This document shows, one piece after another, positions 56,771-64,000 of a stretch of DNA of 64,000 nucleotides. The stretch is from Halictus rubicundus. Taxonomy: Eukaryota; Arthropoda; Insecta; Hymenoptera; Halictidae. A program made the position numbers and the translations under genes. Every line of letters starts with the position of its first letter. Position 1 is the stretch's first letter. The notes below the pieces were generated by a model. The model was not told where the DNA came from. It worked only from the letters and a program-made list of their open reading frames with translations, and ran no database searches. The DNA lies in NCBI RefSeq assembly GCF_050948215.1, contig NC_135152.1, positions 6,854,310-6,918,309 on the forward strand, written 5' to 3'.

Positions 56771-58702
56771 TTGACATGCAGAATGGAAAGTAAAAACTGT
56801 CGAGGGCGATAGAAAACAAAAGTTGGCGAATTTACGATTAGCACGAAGCCGGACTGCCGATGGGCCGTCCGAAATCAGCCACGAGCTACTGTTTAATATT
56901 GACAGTGACGAGATCGTCGTTGCTCCGCGTCCGTGCCGGAAGTTTTCGTTCATTTGTTGACACTGTCACGTCGGCCGATCCGTGCGAGCCGTCGAAAGGA
57001 TACACTCCACTTTAATGTATTTTTCTCGTTGCTTGGCCAGGGTAGGGAGGGCACGTAGTGGCAGGATAAACTGTATACGAGTCCGACGAAAGAACCGGTG
57101 CATCCGGCTCTGCGGAACCGCGCCATCTTGCATCCGGTGTCGTGACACGTTGTCTTCGGGTGTCGTTCAAACAAACTCTGTTGACACGCGTTCGTTCTTC
57201 TGCAATGTATAGCGCCGCGCTATCTAACAATCGTCGTGTTTACGACTTCTGGAGCTGTCGATGTAAACGACGCTAACGAGGAGACACGAGCGACAGTCTT
57301 TAATTCCGGTGCAGCTCTGACAGGAAAACGTGTATTCCTGACATTTGTCTTGAAGGCGTTGACTAGGGGAGAGGTTGAACAACCCTTTAGTTAGGGGATG
57401 AGGAACGGTGTTGATCGATTTTTATGCAAACTACTGTGCCTAGAAGCAGGATGTTGCATGTACATTGCAGAATTATCCAGCTCTTACTATAACACAAAGC
57501 TCATTTGTACCAACAGAATTTAGATCGAGGGTTCAATTAGGGAGTGGGATACAGTCTTAGTCGATTATCGTGGAAACTGGTGCATCTAAAAGGATGAAGT
57601 TGCAAAATTGTGCATTTTTTACTGCAGAACCCAGTTGTACAGAATCTACAAAATTTAATTTGTTTGAAGACTACTTTAGAAAGGAGTACCTTTTTTGAGT
57701 GTTACTCGATTTTCCTGATAATGGGCAACAATTCCGTGTATATTTAAAAACGTAGACATTTAATTTATTTATTTATCATATTCCAAAGTAACTATTCTAA
57801 TATTTTGGGGATGCTCTATTGCCTTATCTATAATTCTTTATATTCTTTTGATTTTTAGCATTTTTCTTAAATTGCAGCTTTAATATGCAGTTCTACTGTC
57901 TCTCTCGTTAGTCTTGCTTGCTTCGGCAATGCTCAATTTCACTGTACCTTTTAATTGCTTCCCCTAGACTCCATGAATCCACCGGCGAATAAATTATTAT
58001 TACTCAAGCTCAACGGACTTCCAGACTCGATCTAATTGAGGATGTTATGAGGTGTTAAAAATGTTGAACCTGTTACGACCATTAAACACACACAGTTCGT
58101 TATCCAATGGATATAAACTGCCCGTCGAGAAAAAGGAACTAATCAAAATATAAACTAGCTTTAACGAGCTCGAAGTCTCGTTGACCTCAATGTAACACTA
58201 AAATTACATTCCTCGATCATAATCGCCCTCGATTGGTTAGAGAATCTTGAATAGCAATTCGATTGCCATGCAAATCGCAAATAATTCAAATCCTCGTTGG
58301 TGGAACGTGCGTTTGCCACGCAAAGTGCCGCACGAGAACGGCACAGCATACCGTAAAGTTGCAGTATCATAATTAATGATTCTGTTTCGCGAGAGCGGAG
58401 CTCGTCCGATGGCATGTTAAGCAGACAATAGAGCAGGTCGCGTAGATCTGCTTCGAAGATGCCGGTCAATAACCGTGAAATTAAGCATTCCGTCGGCACA
58501 GGCCGCTTTCCATCCGCGTATATATTTACCGGTTATACTTCCTGGTGCTGGCCGAGCACGGTTTCCGGTCCCACCCTTGCTGGAATCTCGTTTCCGGAAC
58601 ACGGAGGCTCGATTTCCTTCCCTCGGGATCGATCCTCGCCTTTAACACCTGTTCCCCTTTCTTCGACACTTTCTTCGGTCCAAATTCTTCAAAAATTGCG
58701 AC
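56771..58702. other. Spacer, no gene recognised
   Basis: A GC-rich part lies at 56820-57240; the remainder is AT-rich. Open frames overlap on both strands and have no recognisable products. Confidence 0.4.
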
Positions 58703-59127
58703 ATTCATCATAGAGACTCATCATAAAATATAATCACAAAGAAAAATTATATGTACAAAATCATCATAGAGAATTATCATAGACAGTCGTCATAGGGAAT
58801 AATCATAGATTATAATCCCACAGAATAATCATAAAGCATATCCTAAAGAATAATTATATGTAGAGAATCATCAAGGAAAAGTATCATAGACAATCATCAT
58901 AGAGAATAATCATAGATAATAATTCCACAGAATAATCATAAAGCATATCCTAAAGAACAATTACATGTACAGAATCATCAAGGAAAAGTATCATAGATAA
59001 TCATCATAGAGAATCATTATAGAGAATCATCATAGAGAATCATCATAGAGTATAATCATAGAGAATCATCATAGAGTATAATCATAGAGTATAATCATGG
59101 AGTGTAATCATGTAATTTAATCATACA
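58703..59127. repeat. Tandem array of about 13-bp units
   Basis: ATCATAGAGAATC/ATAATCATAGA-type units repeat roughly every 12-13 bases with frequent changes. A larger repeat of about 120 bp is also visible (GAATAATCATAAAGCATATCC near 58823 and 58930). Confidence 0.85.
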
Positions 59128-61079
59128 GCCCTGTATAAACATCAATGAAATTCGCGTTAAAACGTGAAAGGTTCCAACGATTTCCGGATCGAAACGGCAG
59201 ATCGACTTGCGGTCTTTCGTTACCTAATTAATTGTAATTGATTGCCGTTTTAATCGTTTATGGGGACGCGAATGGCGCTGACACCACCTGCACGGGACAA
59301 GTTGGAATTAAAAGAGGCTCGCCGTTTGGTACGGATGCCGGCCTTCCGTTTTCAGCGCTCTCAGAAAAAGAAGAAAACGAAAGGAACTCCTCCTTTCGCG
59401 AGTAATTATTCTTAATTACCCCTCGTCTGCGCCGGGACCTCATTAATTGAAATAATGGAACCCTTTCAAGGAACTTCGACCAAGAATTATTACGACGGTC
59501 TATACGGCGAGCTAGCTAGATTATTTCGATCCGATTTGTTTTCACAAGCAGGAATATTTATCGATATACAGCAGAAGCTAGGCAAACATCCGGATAACGC
59601 GTTCCTGTGGACGACGTGGATCACTCTTATCGAGTGATCCACGCCAGATCCCGCCTACACGTTGATTAGAATAGATACATCGCCGAGTTTCCGATATTTT
59701 CTTATGTACATGGTTTTACAGAAAGACAGCTGTGATCCCCAAAATTGGCGGAAAAATGTGCGTTTGTTCCATCGACCATTTAAAATTCAATATACCGAGA
59801 ATTCGCAAAAAACAATTTTCATGGAGTACGTGTTTTATCTTCCTTCGCCTACAGTCGGAAATCAAAATTTTATTCGTTGTTTTGTTTCATTCGAAGCGCA
59901 AAACTGTTTTCACGCTATGTTTGCATAAATATACGCAGTTGATATTTTGGTCTGGAACAATTTTATGCAACTTTTCCACGAACCTTAATTTCAATTATAA
60001 TCACATAGAAAATAAAATGAAAAGGTTAAATGAACCAGCTTTGTAATTGAACCATACCGTTTTCTTTTTACAATCACTACGAAATAGCTTAAACAAGGTG
60101 TTAATGGTGTTAACATGAATATGTATTAATGATGACGAGTCTTTTCTAATAGGTTTGAGACATGCAAAGAGCGCTAGGCGTTTCAAGAATCGTAGTTCAC
60201 CGAAACAAAGCCGCACCCGTTCGCCCGCTGGTATAATTAATTCCGTGGAGCAATTGCTCGTATTGAATTATGAAATCCTCGTTACGGTTTCACCCTCCTA
60301 AACGAGGGTTAATTGCCCGCAAGGAAGGGGAGGCTCCCGGTAATCGTTCGAAAATGATTTCGAGACCCAATTTTTATTTGCGCCCCGGTAAAGGGATTCG
60401 AGATCGCAGTTGGAATGGTCATCAAGTACCTAAACGACCACTGATTGGTCAATACGCGATGTCCGGCAACTGCGATTTATTCGGAGAACCGGAAGTCCAC
60501 TGTTGTTCCTTTGTCGATAACTCTTGTCACGAGTGTCACGTCTGCGTGACGCGCGTAAATAATTTACATAATGCCCTAGCAACCTTCTCCGTCCTATTTT
60601 GTAATACATATTTTATAACAAGGTATTTCATGTGTTCGTGACGCGTTCGAACAAGCGGAACGCCACGGAACGCGACATTCAACGCGAAATAACGCTTCAC
60701 TTTTTCTCTTAACGAACTCATTCTTTCGGTTTCATTTTTTCTCCCTGCGAAACATGTTTTCCTTTGGCTCTACCTTCCGTATAAACGTCCGTGGTAATGC
60801 AAATTTGCATAAAATTCTACCGGTCTGGTCATTAGCGTGTTTTTCTGCATTTTATCTGTCCCGCCGTTTTTTACCTCGTAATAATTGTCCGTCGCGGCTC
60901 CCGCTTTGTTTATTCCACTCAATGCCGAATGTTATATTTCTGTATCATTTTCGTTGCAATATTATTGCTGAACGAACGATTTTCCAACACAATTAGAGGA
61001 TTTTCAACGTCAATTGTATAGGTTTAATGGATGCATGGATATACAAGACTCAATTAATGTACGAACTTTTTTTGCCACG
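59128..61079. other. Spacer with a perfect hairpin
   Basis: No gene was recognised. It includes an 11-bp stem hairpin at 59616-59642 and small open frames at 59455-59637 and 60270-60641 with no known relatives. Confidence 0.4.
59616..59642. repeat. Perfect 11-bp stem hairpin, 5-nt loop
   Basis: GTGGATCACTC at 59616-59626 pairs fully with GAGTGATCCAC at 59632-59642 around TTATC. It overlaps the end of a 60-codon open frame that stops inside the hairpin (TGA at 59635-59637). Confidence 0.7.
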
Positions 61080-61440
61080 AACCATAGCCAGTGAAATAAA
61101 ATGAAATAAAAATGGACGTTTTATTCGTGTTCGAGAGGTGAAGAAAATTACAGCCAACAAAATACAATGCGAGGAAAATAAAAATTGTATTCGTGTTGAA
61201 AAAAATTGAAAAGGTCACAGCGAGCGAGGTAAAATGCAGCAGAAGTGAAAAATTATATCTATAACGTATTCGGACAACAGCCAAAAAAATAGATAAAAAT
61301 AAAAAATTGCACTGATGTTCAAAAAATTAAATTGACCACAACCAACACAGTAAAAACATTATCAGTGTTCAATAATTAAAAGGACAAAAGCCAACAAAAT
61401 AGAACAGGACAAAAATGAAAATTTGATGAGATCGAAGATA
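61080..61440. repeat. Diverged tandem array, period about 50-67 bp
   Basis: (A)GCCAACAAAATA.AA followed by AAAAAT.AAAATT and GTGTTC.A.AAATT recurs. Anchors are near 61088, 61155, 61220, 61280, 61342 and 61392. Confidence 0.6.
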
Positions 61441-64000
61441 CGAAGCAAACGTTAAAACAATGAATAAGTAGTGTTGGAAAAATTAATGACTACAAATTGC
61501 CAAATGATAGACCGAGAATCGTCGTCGGTAAACGCCTCGTGAACCCTAACCGCAGCAAGCATTCTCTCCAGAGCGGAGAGCAAAATCGTGTGCCTATTTC
61601 TGTTTTTCCAGCCGTCCCTCCATTATTTTTATCTGCCTGCCGGCTTCTTATTTTCGTGTTCATATGCATTTTCTGCGGTGCGTCGACGTTCCCTGGACCT
61701 CCTCTATTTTTATGTCATCCGTGAAAAAGTGTCCTCGAACGGCTCATGAATACCACGCGGATGCCACCCTCGTCGCCCACAAATTCGCGAACCCGAAACG
61801 CTTTTGACCCCTGGCACGTCATATTTTCGATTTTCTACGAGCCCATCCGACGTTTAGTATATTAAACGCGCCCGAGTTTGCTTGACGCGAGTTCGTTTTC
61901 ATTAGGACACGAGATCGCTTTAAAAAATGGCCCCGTTGCGTCGTCGCCATTTTGTGTTCTGTGTTGTCTCAAAGAATTTGTAAGGAGAAAAGTGGAAGAA
62001 AACAAAATTCGGTATTATTATTATTTCTAAATAGTGATTGCACGTTTTTGTGTCAATTGAAATACAATATTACAGCTGGGAAAACTAGCTTGTTCTGCAG
62101 TTGGTCGCCATTTTTGGTGAACGCTCTGAAACTCTTTATTACGCTCTGAAGTACGATTTTTTTTTTAGAGCAATATCTACAAAGCAGAAAACGCGATTCG
62201 TACAGCTTCTGAATACAAAATATGATTTTCTGGAGTCGGATAGACTAGATTGCCAGATTCTTTGACGAGCTCGCACGGGGAAGACTTCTCGCGAAGATCG
62301 ATAGCCCGCGACTCAACGAACTCCTCGTGAATCTAATAAGTTTCAGCATTTCATTCGGCCAGAATCTTTCCATCGAGGCGCGGAGCAAGAGGAAAAGATT
62401 GAACAGCGCGATACGGGAAATCCATACCGTTTTATTTGCTCTTCCCCAGGCCTGGGAGGAGATACGGCTCGGCCATGATAGCGCCGGGCTATTTATTTTG
62501 AGGGAAGCTCTTGTATCTCGTGATGCGCCTTTTACTTCGCGCTCGCCTCCGCGAACAACGTCCTACATCCCTTCGAAGGAACTGGGACACCGTCGCAGGA
62601 CTGTAAATAATTGTTTTAATGGACCACCCATGAAAATATACGTCCTTTAACAGCAAAATGGACGTCGCTTCGATTCCAGTGCTAGAAGGGGCTCGTGTTC
62701 GTTCTAAGAAAAATGGGTGGCGGGAAAGATAAATTGATGCGTTTCTGGGGGGGGGGATGGAATCAGATAGGGCGTGAGAAATGTGAAAGACAACGGACAC
62801 AGAAACGGAGACGGACAAGCTTTGCATCTTTAATGGAAGGAAAGGAGTTCCGGCACGGGCCGGTTAATCGAATAATCCTCGTCCTTCCTTTGTTTCGGCA
62901 AAGAGGCGGCCGCCCACGGACGTCATGACTCGGGAAGTTTTGAGCTCGTTAAGACCCGGTTTCTAAACTTCCCAGGCTAACCGGACACACCTTCCTCCTC
63001 CCATAAGCCCTGGAAATTGCGTCAACGTTTCCCCGAGTCTCTGGCGTGGAAGTTCCTGAAAATTTACGAGCCGCGGAATTTGTCGAACCGCGGCGAACTT
63101 TTGTGTCACGTGAGCTCGTTGTTCGAGAAGAATCGAATTCCCTCGATATTACTTTCAATACGGTCCGATAAGAAATCGCTGATCAAAGTTCAATAATATT
63201 CATTGAGTCGCTCTGCATCTTTCCGGAGTCGTTCATTCTTCGGTAATCTGCCGCGTCTGTGATTGTCGTTATTATTGTTAATTCATTACGAATGTGGAAC
63301 GTAGATTAGGCACGTGTATCTGAAATGTATTAATGGAATGTCTGAGAAAGCAAAGAAATTGGAGACGATAAGAAAATTGTGTTGACAGTAATGATTAGAA
63401 AGAGGAAAATGATGGAGAAGCAAGTCTCTCTAAACTATTGCAAGCTTTCAATTTTTAGTAATAATTAGTAACTGAGTCAAAGTTCATTCTTCTATAGTTA
63501 GCACTCTAAATATTTGTAGAAATTATGGGATTCGTGGAATTTGCAATCAGCGCTTTTTCCGGAGGTACATTAACGATTATTGTCCAGTAATTTTTCATTG
63601 CGAATGCAATTGTGCGTACTAGTATTTTTTGTCGACTCCCAACCACACCCTGTTCTATCAAGAAATCGATATCAGCTTAAGTTGAAGCAAGAAGGAATTT
63701 TAGGGGTTGTTAAAATTGCTGATGACACAAAGCAACTGCTTGTAAATTAGTAAAGATACTGAATTTTTAGTGAAATTGATTGGCAATCGAATTGCAATTA
63801 TTTATTTAATGATTCCCAGTCTTAATGTCTTGTAAAATGATTTTAAAATGCGGTACAAGTCTGCAGGAATTTATGGAAGATATTTCAATTGCCAACGAGT
63901 GATGTGAATTAATTTTTACACAAAATTTTGATCTTCGCGATCCCCTGTCGTTCTAAAATTAGAAACTGCAATTGTGACGCCTGTGAAAGCTGGCGATTGA
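61441..64000. other. Spacer to the window end
   Basis: A GC-richer part lies at 62240-63180, with a G-rich run at 62748-62757. No conserved coding segment, element ends or tandem array was recognised. Confidence 0.4.

Overview
The window looks like a single stretch of insect nuclear DNA, most probably hymenopteran (ant- or bee-like). The grounds are a full-length mariner element, several TTAA-flanked and TA-flanked non-autonomous DNA transposons, intron-split animal genes, no obvious CpG depletion, and AT-rich spacer with many worn-down tandem arrays. The order-level guess is inference. Nothing prokaryotic, organellar or viral is recognised, and no rRNA or tRNA gene was found.

Two real genes can be supported. 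(1) A complete minus-strand gene at 22330-14098, with four coding exons joined by phase-0 introns, encodes a 174-residue DNAJC12/JDP-type J-domain co-chaperone. In animals this family assists the aromatic amino-acid hydroxylases. (2) A plus-strand gene starts at 50158, with three frame-compatible exons to about 52151. It encodes a Ser/Thr/Arg-rich, low-complexity protein that I cannot name. It either stops at 52159 or splices onward at the same place.

Layout. 1-8 kb: spacer, a mariner transposon broken by one stop codon (1303-2590), a pogo/Tc1-like MITE beside it (2597-2781) and a decayed ~100-bp tandem array (4.16-4.79 kb). 8-12 kb: an unexplained 262-codon ORF and a TTAA-type MITE. 12.2-13.9 kb: a strongly diverged array downstream of DNAJC12. 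14.1-22.3 kb: DNAJC12. 22.3-22.9 kb: its CpG-rich 5' flank. 22.9-24.5 kb: a 176/182-bp satellite with alternating unit lengths. 27.9-31.3 kb: two TTAA-type MITEs and a 110-monomer, indel-free 10-bp array with a 170-bp higher-order repeat. 32.4 kb: a second copy of the pogo-like MITE. 35-49 kb: spacer with several old tandem duplications and another MITE. 50.2-52.2 kb: the second gene, with a TTAA-type MITE in its first intron. 52-64 kb: spacer with three more tandem arrays.

The two genes show no functional link. The strongest theme is the density and variety of tandem repeats at every stage of decay, from a crisp 10-bp higher-order array to arrays recognisable only by a recurring core word. 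No multi-gene novel system was seen.
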